Origin: Paraphaeosphaeria minitans
Taxonomy: Eukaryota; Ascomycota; Dothideomycetes; Pleosporales; Didymosphaeriaceae
Assembly (NCBI GenBank): GCA_015832175.1
Contig: WJXW01000002.1
Coordinates: forward strand, 2,728,001 to 2,792,000
Direction: 5' to 3'
DNA length: 64,000 nt
A program made the position numbers and the translations under genes. This document shows, piece after piece, positions 1 through 12,000 of the stretch. Within the stretch, counting starts at the first letter, position 1. Each line of letters starts with the position of its first letter. Under the pieces are notes generated by a model. The model was not told where the DNA came from and made no database searches. It was given only the letters and a program-made list of their open reading frames with translations.

Positions 1-52
1 GGCACTAGCGCCTAATAGACTAATAGTATTATTAGCTATTGTATAATAGTAA

Positions 53-72
53 GTGTGTGTGTGTATATATAT
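53..72. repeat. (GT)n(TA)n microsatellite in the CopB 3' region
   Basis: A run of alternating GT passes directly into alternating TA. The equivalent position of CopB-2 (about 21730-21752) carries the complementary TA/CA-type run, so the repeat belongs to the element. Confidence 0.8.
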
Positions 73-572
73 GTTTTATTAAAAATTAGCATTATATAAA
101 AAAGCTATATACATTTACTAGTAATAGAGCACTAGCTACTAGATACTAGGATACTAAAAAGAATAAGATAAGAAGGGAGAAAGGTACATGTACGTTAAAG
201 TAGGATAAAAGAGAGAGGGTTTAGGGGAGCTAGGAGACATTTTTTTATACCTACTTACTAAGACCTAGCGCTAAGTATTATATTACTTAATACTTTACTT
301 TTTATTTACACATAAGGCACATGCCTAAAAAGAGCCTTATTATGCGATGCGGCTCTACTACTATATAAGGGGGTAAGGTAAAAACTAAGTAGGTTAGCTG
401 TTACTGCCTATTTACATAAGAGTAGGTGCAAATAAGACCTCTACCGTATAGTAACACTATACCTACCCTATAACCTGTTCTAATAGGGGAAGGCCAACTG
501 TATAAATAGAGAAGGATAGGAAAGGGAAGCGTATAATAGATATAGGCTATTACACAAAAGAAAAGTTGCTAG

Positions 573-810
573 TGTCTATATAGTTTATTGTATAAGTAGC
601 ACTAGGTAAAGTAGGGGCCTACCTACCTATAGGGACCCGCATAAGGACCCACTACTTAGGTTAGCGCTAAGAGGCAGAGACTTTATAAAGCCTTTAGTGC
701 CCCTTTATATAATAGACTAGACGTAATTAATTAAACCTACTTCTCACCCTTTATACAATAGTATACTATTAACCCTTAAATGCTTAATTACAGATTAAGC
801 CAAACTAACA
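573..810 (+). repeat. CopB 3' LTR (238 bp)
   Basis: It starts TGTCTATATAG and ends CCAAACTAACA, giving TG...CA ends. It has exactly the same length (238 bp) as the LTR at 20995-21232 and aligns with the solo LTR at 43081-43392. It is followed directly by GypA RT sequence. Confidence 0.9.
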
Positions 811-3800
811 CAAATATAGTAATGTATTTAATAAAAAAGTAGTGTCTACCCTACTAACTTTTAAGGAATCTAATTATACTATCCCTATTATAAAATAAAA
901 GGATCCTCTTTATAAACTACTCTATAATCTCTTAGAGTAGGAGCTTAAGTTACTTTAGGAGTATCTAGAAGATGCCTTAAAAAAAGGATAGATTAGGCAT
1001 AGCACTAGTCTAGCTAGAGTACTAATTCTATTCGCCTCTAAGAAAAATAGCACACTATAGCTTTACGTAGATTATTAAGGCCTTAACGTAATTACTATTA
1101 AAAATTATTATCTACTACCCTTAGTTAGAGAGACGCTTAACTACCTATTAGGCATATACTACTATATAACCCTTAGTCTTTGTAACGCCTATAGTAGAAT
1201 TTAGATCTAGGTAGAAAATAAGTAAAGAACTATATTCTAAACTCACTATAGCTACTTTAAATACTTAGTAATGCTATTTAGTTTAACTAATGCCCCTATA
1301 GGCTTCTAGCCATATATTAATAAGGCACTAGCACTATACCTAGATTATATATATATTATATACCTAGATTATATATATATTATATACCTAGATAATATAC
1401 TTATCTATACCTATAATAAGGATTTTACACTTTATTAGCGCGCTCTCTACGCTCTGCTTAAATTACTATATAAGGCTAAACCTTTTATTAATTTAACTAA
1501 GTGGATATTTACCTTAGGCGAAGTCTACTTCCTTAGTTTTATTATAACTACGTAAGGAATCTGCGCTAATTCTATATACATAGTAACTATTATAGAATAG
1601 CCGCAGCTAACTAGCATCTAAGAGCTCTAGTTATTTCTAGGTTTTATAAACTTTTATAGGCAATTTATTAAGGCATATACGTGAGAAACTGCTCCTCTCT
1701 TAGACCTACTTAAGAAGAACTAAGTGTTCTAATAGTTAGTAGAAGCTAATAGTACTTTTAAAATACTTAAAACGCGCTTTTTAAATACGTCTATCCTACG
1801 CTACTTTAACCCTACGCTACTAATCTAATTAGAGACTAATGTATCTACTTTTATAATATATAGTATTCTTTTACAGCTATTTAAAGACTAGAAGTAGCAC
1901 CTAGTTGCTTTTATGTTAAGAAAACTTTAAGTAGCAGAGCTAAATTATAAGGTATATAACCTTGCGCTCCTTACTACTATCTATTATATTAAGTGATAGA
2001 GATATTATCTAGATTGTATATAGTACATAATTTAAGTACTAGTAATTATAATAACTTTTATAGTATACGCGCTGTACAGAAGCTAAACCTATAATAAGTA
2101 TAATAGGCGATGTACCTAGTAGCTTTTAATTTTAAAGTAAAATACCGCCTAAGAAAAACAAACCTAGCAGATAGACTATTAAGAAGGGTAAATTACACAC
2201 AGAAGAACCTATCGCTAACCTGTTTATTACCTACCCTACAGAATAAAATACTATAGAGGACTAAGTATAGTAAAGTAAGTAGATCTACAAATAAGCTAAG
2301 GTTATTAGGCGTATATAAGATATATATTGCTAATATTTATAGCGCTATAAGGGTTCCTACTACTAGTGCTATAGTGTATACGCTATACGTACTACGCTTA
2401 CTAGCTAAAGTATTAGTTAGTAGTAAACTTATAATAAAAAAGTTTAACTTTATTACTAGAGTTTAGTAGTTTTAGTAAAGGAACGCCTTTACTATTAAGC
2501 GTATTACTAGCTTAAGGTATAAGAGAAACACTTAAAGTAGTAGTAAGGCATAAGTATAGCGCATTACTAAAATAGAAGTCCTAAGGTATAATAGTAGATT
2601 ATATATCTTAGATAAACTAGTAATTAAGTAAGAGATTCTATGCTAGCACTATAATATATATATAGTAGGCCACTTTAGCGTATGTAGAAGGCTTAAGGCT
2701 ATTAAGAGGACCTACTATTAGCCTCTTATAGATTAAGATATTTAGAAGTATATAAGGACTTATACTATTTACTAAAGGAGTAAAGCTCTAAGGTATAGTA
2801 GGTATAGCTAGCTATTACCTCTTCTAACGCTAAAGGATATTTTTAAAGAAGTCTTACTAGACTTTATAACTAAATTCCTATTAGTAAAATATTAAGGCAG
2901 CTGCGCTTTTAATATAATTTTTATAATTATATACCACTTTTTTAAGATAGCTATCTATATCCTTACATAGAAAACATAGAATATAAAGGAATTTGCAGAA
3001 GCCTACTTCTTAAAGGTTATTTTAAAATTTAGTATTTAGAAAGGTATTATATCTAATAGGGGCTCTACTTTTTCCCTTACTTTTTAGGCAGCAATATACT
3101 ACTAACTATAAGTAAAGTGTAAGCTTAGCACTGCTTTTCACCCTTAAATAGATAAGTAAATAGAGCGCTAGAATTAGACACTTAAATAATACCTTTACAT
3201 GTTTATTACACCTCTATAAATAAACTAGATTAAACTACTCCTAATAGCTTAATTTGCATATAATAACTGTATCTATAATTTAATAAAAATAACGCTTTTC
3301 TATACTATATATAGTAAGCACCCTATCCTTACTACGCCTCCTATAGATAGTAGGCTAGAGGGGGAGTTACTAAATATAATTAAAAGAGTAAAATGTATAT
3401 ATAGCGTATACGTATTGCTTATAGAGCACCTATACTTAGTATAAGGGTATTAGAGCTAGTACTATAATAAAAAGCGTAAGTAAGAGTTATTCTAGAGAGG
3501 CGACTTAGTCCTACTTAGTATAAAGAATATATATATGCCTTAATAACTAAGTAAGAAGCTATTAAGAAAATTTATTAGGCCCTTCTAAGTGTACGACGCA
3601 GTTAGAATATAGGTATACTACCTACTTCTCCTACTATACTATTATATTTATAACTTGTTTTATATTTCCCTTCTTAAATATAAGAAACTAAGGCTAGGAG
3701 TAGAGGATATTAATACCTAGCTACTAGAGGTTACACCTAAAGGAGGAAAAGCCTAGTAAGTAGAAGAAATTCTAGCTAAGCAAATAAAAAAGGGGTAAAA

Positions 3801-3935
3801 GTAATACTAACTCTACTAGAAAGGCTATAATAAGACTTAGGATACCTAGATTCTAGAGTTAAATTTTAAAGATATAGATAACCTAGTCTAAACCTTAAAA
3901 GGGAAAAGAGCTGCGTATATAAAGAAAAGGTATAG
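811..3935 (+). pseudogene. pol: GypA-0 pol remnant: RT, RNase H, integrase, chromodomain
   Basis: Ty3/gypsy polyprotein in a single frame broken by many TAG/TAA codons at Gln or Trp positions. The RT block reading LYVDY*GLN starts at 1061. The catalytic box reads YLDN (1385-1396) where YLDD is expected. RNase H begins near 1832 with ETN for the usual ETDAS. The integrase region lies at about 2600-3330: the first catalytic Asp is near 2860, the second has become Asn in SNRG (codon 3055-3057), and a Glu in an ER*N*TLE context survives. The C-terminus at about 3760-3900 (VEEILAKQIKKG, then KGYN and DIDNLV) is a chromodomain. The start is lost to CopB-1. It cannot encode a functional protein. Confidence 0.9.
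1337..1384 (+). repeat. Exact 24-bp tandem duplication beside the RT active site
   Basis: Bases 1337-1360 and 1361-1384 are identical 24-mers. In frame they read YLDYIYII twice, directly before YLDN. The equivalent place in GypA-3 (near 40481-40514) has one unit only. The duplication is specific to this copy and keeps the frame. Confidence 0.92.
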
Positions 3936-4039
3936 AATATAATAAGAGTATATAGAATATAGATATAATATATATTATTATAAAGTACTATAGCTTATTA
4001 GGCACTTAAAGCTTATTAGGGGTATCTAGCTAAGGCCTA

Positions 4040-4868
4040 TAGGCTAGCTTTTAAAAAGTAATTTAACTAAACTACGGGCTACCTACGCCCCTCCTACTTA
4101 TTATTTTTATTATTCTTACTATTCTTACTATTCCTACCTACTACACCTCTAGTAGTAACTTCCTCTTTACTCTCTTTATTGCTATTATCTAAGTTACCCT
4201 TATTATAGTAAGGAGTAGAGGCTAGATTAATCTAGGGTAAGCTATTAGTATACGTTTTAAGTGTAGAAAAGGTGTAAACTTACTATCTACTATATAAGGG
4301 GAATAACCGCCTTAAGAGCACTAGTAATCTAACGCTACTTTACTAAGATTAAGCCTAAGTACTAAGGGCTAGTAGTAGGGACTAAGGTTACTACACCTTA
4401 CTAATAACTACTATAACACGCTAGTAGTTAGCTAGCTCTAAGTTAAATTACTTTTAGTAATAAGTAAGCTTTAAGCCTACTACTTTTACACGCTTATTTG
4501 TTTTACGCTACCTACCTAGGGTTTCTATAACTATAATATAGTAGTGGTTATAAAGGGCGTATAAGTAATTAAGGCGCCTATTTATTACCTTTAGTACTTA
4601 TAAGTATTAGCTAAAGCGTATATATAGCGTATAACTCTAGATATACTAAGTTACAGCCTTTGTAATTACTCTTAATATAATAGTTATAGCGCTTATTCTT
4701 ATCTTTTGTATAGTTTTTAAGAAGCTTTACTAAGTTCTACGCATAGCGTATAGAAGTTATAAGCACTATATTATAGTTTATATACTTAGTATCTCTGCTA
4801 AATATAAAGGTAGTAGTACTACGTAGGTTAGACTTTTTAATATACTTAGGTACTAGGTAGTATAGTAT
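4040..4868 (-). pseudogene. GypA-0 antisense gene between pol and 3' LTR
   Basis: On the strand opposite to pol, a 258-bp frame runs from 4868 (ATA where GypA-4 has ATG) to a TAG at 4611. It has the same length and frame as in the other four GypA copies. Its C-terminal part carries the Cys-containing motif best seen in GypA-1. Downstream to about 4040 the minus strand keeps an Asn/Lys/Ser-rich, then Arg-rich stretch, which may be a second exon or a continuation. I do not recognise the family. Gene or chance frame is discussed in the findings. Confidence 0.55.
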
Positions 4869-5194
4869 CTTAAATAATTAAGGAGGTTATTTTAAAGTTA
4901 AGCGCTTTATCTATACTAAGAATATAGTAGTTATATATTATATAGGTAGAGAGCACACGAAGATTAAAATAATATTAAGACTATATAGCCCTACTACCCT
5001 ATATTATAAAAGGCTATAGTAAATAAAAGGCGTAGGAGTTTTATAATAAATAACATGCGTAATACGTTTGCGATACGTACTATGTACCTCTAATACACTG
5101 TTATTACGTACGCAACGCGCACTCTTATAAACACTCTTTTTTTTTATAGGATAAAGTTTTTATTAAGGCTATAGCATACTATAAAGGACCACAG

Positions 5195-5210
5195 CTAGAG
5201 GCGGAGGTTC
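5195..5210 (+). promoter_or_regulatory. GypA-0 polypurine tract
   Basis: A purine-rich run (AGAGGCGGAGGTTC) abuts the 3' LTR start at 5211. The same tract precedes the 3' LTRs of GypA-3 and, on the minus strand, of GypA-1 and GypA-4. It is the expected primer for plus-strand DNA synthesis. Confidence 0.7.
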
Positions 5211-5425
5211 TGTAATAGATAGCTTAAAATATTATTATAGTGTTGAAGTATCTAGCACTAAGGCCTTATAGAGGGCCTGTGTGCTAAGCGAGCTAGCTAC
5301 GTAAAACTTATACTACACTCTAACTCTACATAAGATAAGTATTATTCTATAAATATTACTAAGTTATTCTTTTACTGTCCTTCCTAGTGTAAAGTAAGTA
5401 CTATTGCCTATAACTAGACCTTATA
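5211..5425 (+). repeat. GypA-0 3' LTR (215 bp)
   Basis: It runs from TGTAATAG to GACCTTATA and is the reverse complement of the LTR at 5530-5745. TG/CA ends are partly mutated by transitions, as in the other GypA LTRs. Confidence 0.9.
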
Positions 5426-5492
5426 ATAAGTTATAAAAAAGGAAGAATACTATACTATATTCTATACCTAGTTTAGTCTCTTTAAGTAGTTA
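5426..5492 (+). pseudogene. GypB RT fragment, first block
   Basis: Sixty-seven bases between the GypA-0 LTR and a CopA LTR. In frame they read an RT stretch ending FSLFK*, equivalent to the gypsy RT segment before the PFGLT-like motif. The frame continues at 31885 with LVLFKLT once the duplicated AGTTA is removed. This shows that GypB is the host element into which the CopA-3 nest inserted. Confidence 0.75.
5488..5492. repeat. Left target-site duplication AGTTA of CopA-3
   Basis: The five bases before the CopA-3 LTR start (5493) are AGTTA. The same five bases follow the CopA LTR that ends at 31879, and the GypB reading frame joins across the pair. Confidence 0.75.
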
Positions 5493-5529
5493 TATTGTGG
5501 TAAAAAGGGCTCGAACTATCACAGGATAT
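5493..5529 (-). repeat. CopA-3 3' LTR, left piece (37 bp)
   Basis: This piece matches the first 37 bp of the LTR at 25068-25262. The second base is A instead of G (a RIP-type change). The LTR resumes at 18290 after GypA-1. The two pieces add up to 195 bp once one copy of GATAT is removed. Confidence 0.88.
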
Positions 5530-5745
5530 TATAAGGTCTGGTTATAGGCAATAGTACTTGCTTTACACTAGGAAGGACAGTGAAAAGATAACTCTAGTAA
5601 TATTAATAGAATAATACTTGTCTTGTGTAGAGTTAGTGCGTAGCGTAGGTTTTATACAGCTAGCTCACTTAGCGCACGGACCCTCTATAAGGCCTTAGCG
5701 CTAGATACTACAACACTATAATAATATCGTAATCTACCTATTACA
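5530..5745 (-). repeat. GypA-1 3' LTR (216 bp)
   Basis: It reads TATAAGG...TTACA on the plus strand and is paired with 18069-18284. It keeps more CA and TG dinucleotides than most of the window, so it is less mutated than its partner. Confidence 0.92.
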
Positions 5746-5760
5746 GAACCTCCCCCTCTA
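5746..5760 (-). promoter_or_regulatory. GypA-1 polypurine tract
   Basis: On the minus strand AGAGGGGGAGGTTC lies directly upstream of the 3' LTR. This fixes the coding strand of the element as minus. Confidence 0.75.
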
Positions 5761-6082
5761 GCTGTAGTCCTCTGCAGCATACTATAGCCTTAATAAAAAC
5801 CTTACCCTATAGGAAAAGAAAAGAGTATCTATAGGGGTATACATTGTGTACGCTATAATAGCGCGTTATAAGTAAATAGTGCGTGTTATAAACGTATCTT
5901 GTGTATTATTTATTATAAGGCTCTTACGCCTTCTATTTATTATAGCCTTTTATAATATAGAGTAGTAGGGCTATATAGTGTTAATATTATTTTAATCTTC
6001 GTGTGCTCTCTACCTATATAATACACTAATAACTTATTCTTAGCGTAGGCATAGTGCTTAACTTTTAACTTAATTATCTAAG

Positions 6083-6960
6083 ATACTATACTACCTAGTA
6101 CCTAAATATATTAAGAAGTCTAATCTCTATAACACTACTATCTTTACATTTAGTAGAGATACTAAGCGTGTAGACTATAATATAGTGCTTACAACTTATA
6201 TACGCTACGCATAGAATTTAGTAAAACTCCCTAAAGACTGTGCTAAAAATAATAATAAGCGCTGTAACTATTATATTAAAGGTAATTGCAGAGGGTGTAA
6301 CTTAGTATGTCTAGAGTCGCGCGTTACATATACGCTTTAGCTAATACTTATAGGTGCTAAAGGTAATAAATAGGCCCCTTAATTACTTATACGCCCTTTG
6401 TAACTACTACTATATTGCAGTTATAGAGACCCTAAGTAGGCAGCGTAAGATAGATAAGTGTATAAAAGTAGTAGACCTAAAGCTAGCTTATTACTAGAAG
6501 TAATTTAACTTAGAGCTAGCTAACTACTAGCGTATTATAGCTTACGTTAGTACACCTATAAGTGTAGTAACCTAGGTGCCTACTACTAGCCCTTAGTATC
6601 TAGGCTTAATCCTAGTAGAGTAGTATTAGATTACTAATACTCTTAAAGTAGTTATTCCCCTTATATAGTAGATAATAAGTTCGCACCTTTCCTACACTTA
6701 AAATATATACTAATAACTTATTCTAGATTAATCTAGCGTCTACTCCTTGCTGTAATAAAAGTAATTTAGATAATAGTATTAAAAAGAGTAGAGAGGAGGT
6801 TACTACTAGAGGTGTAGTAGGTAAGAATAATAAAAATAGTAAAAATAATAAAGATAATAAGTAGTAGAGGCGTAAGTGGCGTATAGTGTAGTTAGATTAC
6901 TTCTTAGAAGCTAGCCTATAGGCCTTAGGTAAATACCCCTAATAAGCTATAAGTGCTCCC
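6083..6960 (+). pseudogene. GypA-1 antisense gene between pol and 3' LTR
   Basis: The conserved 258-bp frame runs 6083-6340, opposite in direction to pol, with ATA at the expected start and one TAG at a likely Trp position. Near its end a Cys pattern C-x7-C-x2-C-x3-C can be read (NYYIKGNCRGCNLVC context). It is loosely like a CCCH or knuckle-type zinc site, but the last ligand is not clear. From about 6690 to 6900 the plus strand continues with an STPCCNK stretch and then a Lys/Asn-rich, basic stretch. No family is recognised; a nucleic-acid-binding role would be speculation from the Cys and basic residues. Confidence 0.55.
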
Positions 6961-7014
6961 TAAGCTATAGTGCTTTGTAATAATATATATTATATCTATG
7001 TTCTATATACTTTT

Positions 7015-8718
7015 ATTATATCCTTTGTCTTTTCTTTATATACGCAGCTCTTTTCCCTTTAAAAGTTTAGACTAGATTATCTATATTTTTAAAGTCTAAC
7101 TTTAGAATCTAGGTGTTCTAAGTCTTATTATAGCTTTTCTAGTAGAGACGGTATTACTTTTACCCCTTTTTTATTTGCTTAGCTAGGATTTCTTCTACTT
7201 TCTAGGCTTCTCCTCTTTTAGGTGTAACTTCTAGTAGCTAGGTGTTAATATCTTCTACTTCTAACCTTAGTTTCTATTATTTAAGAAGGGAAATATAAAA
7301 CACGTTATAAATGTAATAGTATAGTACGAGGAGTAGGTAGTATGTATACGTTCTAACTATGTCCTACACTTAAAAGGGCCTAATAAATCTTCCTAATAGC
7401 TTCTTGCTTAGTTATTAAAGTATATATATATTCTTTATACTAAGTAGGACTAAATTGCCTCTTTAGAATAACTCTTACTTATACTTCTTATTATAGTACT
7501 AGCTCTAATACTCTTATATTAAGTGTAGGTGCTCTATAAGCGATGCGCGTGCGCTGTGTATATATTTTACTCTCTTAACTATATCTAGTAGCTCCCCCTC
7601 TAGCCTACTGTCTATAGGAGGCGTAGTAAGGATAGGGTGCTTACTATATACTGTATAGAAAGGCGTTATTTTTATTAAATTATAAATAGAGTTATTGTAT
7701 ACAAATTAAGCTATTAGGAGTAGTTTAACCTAGTTTATTTATAGAGGTGTAATAAATATACAAAGGTATTATTTAAGCGTCTAATTCTGGCGCTCTGTTT
7801 ACCTATCTATTTAGGGATAGAAAGTAGTGCTAAGCCTACGCTTTACTTATAGTTAGTAGTATATTTCTACCTAAAAAGTAGAGGTAAAGGTAGAGCCCCT
7901 ATTAGATATAATACCTTTCTAAATACTAAACTTTAAGATAACCTCTTAAAAGTAGGCTTCTGCAAATTTCTTTATATTCTATATTTTCTGTGCAGGGATA
8001 TAGATAGCTATTTTAGAGAAGTAGTATATAATTATAAAGATTGTATTAAAAGCGCAGCTACCTTAATCCTTTACTAGTAGGAATCTAGTTATAAAGTCTA
8101 GTAAGACTTCCTTAAAAATATCCTTTAGCGTTAGAAGAGGTAATAGCTAGCTATACTTACTATGCCTTAGAGCTTTGCTCCTTTAGCAAATAGTATAAGT
8201 CTTTACGTACTTCTAAATATCTTAACCTATAAGAGGCTAATAGTAGGTCCTCTTAATAGCCTTAAGCGTTCTATATGCGCTAAAGTGGCCTACTATATAT
8301 GTGTTATAGTGCTAGAATAAAATCTCTTACCTAATTACTAGTTTATCTAGGATATATAATCTGCTATTATACCTTAGGACTTTTATTTTATTAAGGCGCT
8401 ATACTTACGCCTTACTACTACTTTAAGTGCTTTTTTTACGCCTTAAGCTAGTAATACGCTTAATAGTAAAGGTATCCCTTTACTAAAACTACTAAACTTT
8501 AGTAATAAGGTTAGACTCTTTTATTATAGATTTACTATTAACTAATACTCTAGCTAGTAAGTGTAGTACGTATGGCGTACACACTATAGTACTAGTAGTA
8601 GGGACCCTTATAGCTCTGTAAATATTAGTAACATGCGTCTTACATACGCCTAATAAGCTTGGCTTATTTATAGATCTACTTACTCTACTATACTTAGTTC
8701 TTTATAGTATTTTGTTTT
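7015..8718 (-). pseudogene. pol: GypA-1 pol, 3' part: RNase H end, integrase, chromodomain
   Basis: Reverse complement of the same pol block seen in GypA-0. The chromodomain lies at about 7050-7190 and the integrase core at about 7620-8350; the RNase H C-terminal stretch reaches 8718. The frame is broken by RIP-type stops. It is interrupted exactly at the CopA-1 target site and resumes at 14963. Uninterrupted GypA-2 (about 36000-36040) shows the pre-insertion sequence with a single ATAGG. Confidence 0.88.
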
Positions 8719-8723
8719 ATAGG
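8719..8723. repeat. CopA-1 left TSD ATAGG
   Basis: ATAGG occurs here and at 14958-14962, and only once at the homologous empty site in GypA-2. Confidence 0.92.
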
Positions 8724-8918
8724 TGTTGAAGTAAAACACTCACTTCCGTGATTCTTTCTGGATCCACTAATTTATATCACGGGATTCTTACCAAGAGGCT
8801 TGTTTCTTTTATATATAGTCTACCCTTTCGGCATCCTTTCCTACAATTAGCTATTTGTATTCTTTACAACTCTACTCCTAAATATCCTATAATAGTTTAA
8901 GCCCTTTTTACTATAATA
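8724..8918 (+). repeat. CopA-1 5' LTR
   Basis: It begins TGTTGAAGT and ends CTATAATA (CCACAACA in the 3' partner). It is less mutated than the 3' LTR. The differences I compared over the first 80 bp are all C/T or G/A. The following bases (GTTATAAGCCTAGCGC) occupy the primer-binding position, but I cannot assign a tRNA. Confidence 0.93.
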
Positions 8919-9029
8919 GTTATAAGCCTAGCGCTTAGAACGTAAGATAATTCTCCCTACTTACTTAGTAACGCTTAAATTATTATACAACACTCTATTT
9001 AGAACCTCTCTACGATACAACCCCTCTAT

Positions 9030-12000
9030 TTCTAATTATAAAAATTATTAAAATAGCAGAAGTACAGCTTATTAATTGTACTAGCTAGCCCTACTAGTTT
9101 GTCTAGCTTTAATTCTAAGTAAACTCAAAAGGAATCTAGAACTAAATTAACCTAGAGGTAATTAACGCTCTAGTAATTAATTACGTAAAGCTAGAATAAC
9201 CTCTACTTCTACAGAAACTATTACTAATTGCGGATATAGCCTTTATAGTAAGTATTTAATTATACAAAGCAGAGCTTACTAAGTATAAAATAAATAAAGA
9301 GAGCTTTCCTTTATAAATAGCGGAATATAGAGCAGCAGTTTCAGACTAGTAAGTAGACTATACTAAGATACAGAATCTCTAGACTTAGGTAAACGCTATA
9401 GTATCACCTAATCTGCTTACTCCTACTATAATTACTCTAGTTAATACACGCTATACTACGCTTTATTCCCTAATTTAACTCTTAAAGGAAGATCTTACAC
9501 TAAATAAAAGAGCTATATAAAATAATATTTAAGCTTTATACTGCGCTTATCTTAAGAAGGCTAAGTAGGTAAGATAAAGTCCTAAGACCTAGTTTAAAGA
9601 GTAGCAGCTCCTCTATTAAAAAGTAAAGACCTACTTAATTAGCGAAATTAGTTAACCGCTTACTACTTAAGATTTCCTAGATATAATCGCCGCGTGTATA
9701 GCACTAAATTAGGCCTAATTAATAAACTAACAGCTAATCTAGGATAAGACGCTAGGACAGAATTAGATTACACTAAATAATCTAGGGAAGGTATTTTTAG
9801 CGCTTGTCTAGGAGTATTTAATCTAATCTAGTTCTAATAAAATAAGTGGGGTATTCGCCACTTTTAATAGATTATTAAGACAATCTACTAACTCTAATAG
9901 TTCTAGTTTGTCTAATTAGATAAAGAAATAACTAAACTGTCCCTATAAGCCCTATACTTATAGGTAGAAACTAATAGAGTGCTAAAGACTTTAAACCGCG
10001 ATAGCTAGATTACTCTAGGATAAAATATTATTATTTAATCTCACTAATAAAGAAAAATTAGAGATTCTTAATTAACTTAAGCAGCCTAAGTAGTTAAACC
10101 TTTATAATGCGATTACGAAGGTAGAATAGAATAAGAAACAATCCTCTACTAAAACTATTAAGTATTCTAGTAGTATTACTACTGCTCTACTAAACCTATT
10201 CAATCTGCCTATAAATAATAGAGAATTAGGTGTCTACTCTACTCTACATTCTAACGCTTATCCTCTATTAGAATGTATAATACTAGATAGTGCTACAGCA
10301 GTTCACCTAGTTAATAATTATAAAAGACTTATTCCTAGGATGTTTTAATTATTAAATAAGAGTATAGAGGCAGGTACATAAAGCCTCCTAATCTTAGGAA
10401 TTAGTAATAGACTAATTAAGAACGCTTTATATAGGAAAAATAGGAGATTTATAGAAGATCTACTACTCTAAGAAGTAAGAGTAGTAGAAGGCTTTTATAT
10501 AAATATTATATTAGAAGCTCTTTTAAAGAAAGCAAAGATTTAGTATCTTAGTTTAAATTACACTCTTAGGATTAGAAGCCTAGAACAAAGCGTTATTTTA
10601 GTAGACCTAAGATATAAGTATAACTTTACTTTCCTATAATATAAGCTAATCCGCTTTTATCTAACTATTATAAGTATAACTACTAAAGGATTATCCTAGG
10701 TTAATATTAAGAGATTAGATTCTAAGGACCTCTAGTACCTTTAAATAGGGTATATAGGAAGTAGAGCCCTATAAGCTCTAGTAACTACAGCCTAAGGTGT
10801 AAAGATTACTAGAATATTAAAAAAGGATTATAAGCACTATACTACTACACACGCAACCTAGGTAATCTCTAGAAGACCTAGAGAATAATTACCTAAGCTA
10901 TTTTACTTATTATCCTAGGATCTATTTAATATGCCCACTGCTTAAAATAGAGAAAACTAGATTTTACTAATTAAAGAAGATTTTAGTAAGAAACCTTACG
11001 TTTTTAATCTTAGAATAAAGACGCTTTCTAAGATAATAAGAGTGTAGTAGGATTTCTTAGCTCTTGTTAATATAAAATATAAGCTTTAAATTCCAAAAAT
11101 CTACTAGAATAATAATATAGTAACACTTCTATAGAGAGGGAAATCCTAGTACAAATTTTAGACTAATTAGGAAGAGACAACAATTAGCAGACTACCACCC
11201 TATACGCATAAGCCTAATAGCGCTGTAGAAAGAGTAGGCTAAGAGCTTATAATAAAAGTAATTAAAATATAAATAAGCGCAAATCTGCTATTAAATCTCT
11301 AGCCTAAGATTATATAAGCGGCATACTAGCTCTAAGAAATAATTTCTAGCCTAGTATTAGGCTATTAATTACCTAATAAAACGTTAGATACTTAGTTTAG
11401 ATAATATTTTTACTATTTTAAACTAGTAAAAATATAATATAGGATAGCTAATCTTTATCTAAACTAGAGTACTGTCTACGCCTATAGCTACTAAGCTTAC
11501 CCTTTAGATTAGGAGCGTACAGCTAGGTAAGACAGAAGAGGATTTAAAGTAAATCCTAGGGGCTATATTAGATACCTAGTAGGCTATAAAGCTTCTAATA
11601 TCTACTAAATATAGATTCTCTAGCTTAATTAGGTAATTACTACACAAAACGTAAGGTTTAATAAGTCCTTATTCTATAAAGAATTAGAGAAATAATCTAT
11701 TCTAAAGATAGAAGCGTTAAGAATAGTAGAAAGCCTCTAAGAAGGAGAGCTAAATAATCTAAAAGAAGTATATAAAAACACGCTTAATATTCTTCCTAAA
11801 ATAAATAAGTATACAAGAACTACTACTAGACCTATAGGTGACCTTTAAATAATTAAAAGCAAACTAGGCTAGCTAAGTAATTAGAAACCTAAGGTACCTA
11901 CTACTAAGTAAGCTATAGGCTTAGCTAGCTAGTAGCTAAGAATTCACTTAAGTAGGAAAGGAAGCATAGGACTTATAACCCCTAATTAGATGCTAGAGCT

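Larger units (their letters stand above)
1..810 (+). mobile_element. CopB-1: 3' end of a Ty1/copia element (partial, runs off the left edge)
   Basis: This stretch matches, in reverse complement, the 3' end of CopB-2 at 20995-21805. That element carries a copia pol on its minus strand, so this copy is oriented plus and the window opens inside its long 3' non-coding part. Bases 1-572 hold no reading frame I can recognise; 573-810 is the 3' LTR. GypA pol sequence begins immediately after 810, so CopB-1 is inserted in GypA-0 and its 5' part lies left of the window. The five bases after the LTR (CAAAT) are the expected right target-site copy; its partner is outside the window. Confidence 0.85.
811..5425 (+). 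mobile_element. GypA-0: 5'-truncated Ty3/gypsy chromovirus
   Basis: This copy holds pol from the N-terminal part of RT to the chromodomain (811-3935), the antisense gene region (about 4040-4868 on the minus strand), a polypurine tract and the 3' LTR (5211-5425). The 5' half, including gag, lies beyond the CopB-1 insertion. The right flank 5426-5492 reads as GypB reverse transcriptase, so GypA-0 inserted into GypB; the right target-site copy would be ATAAG at 5426-5430. It is an inverted relative of the neighbouring GypA-1. Confidence 0.9.

Noticed and set aside
1..572. Unique host DNA or promoter at the left edge
   Set aside because: It is repeated in inverse orientation next to the CopB-2 LTR, so it is element sequence.
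5746..6990. env-like gene on the sense strand downstream of GypA pol
   Set aside because: The conserved indel-free frame is on the opposite strand; no signal peptide, fusion or membrane segment is visible on the sense strand.
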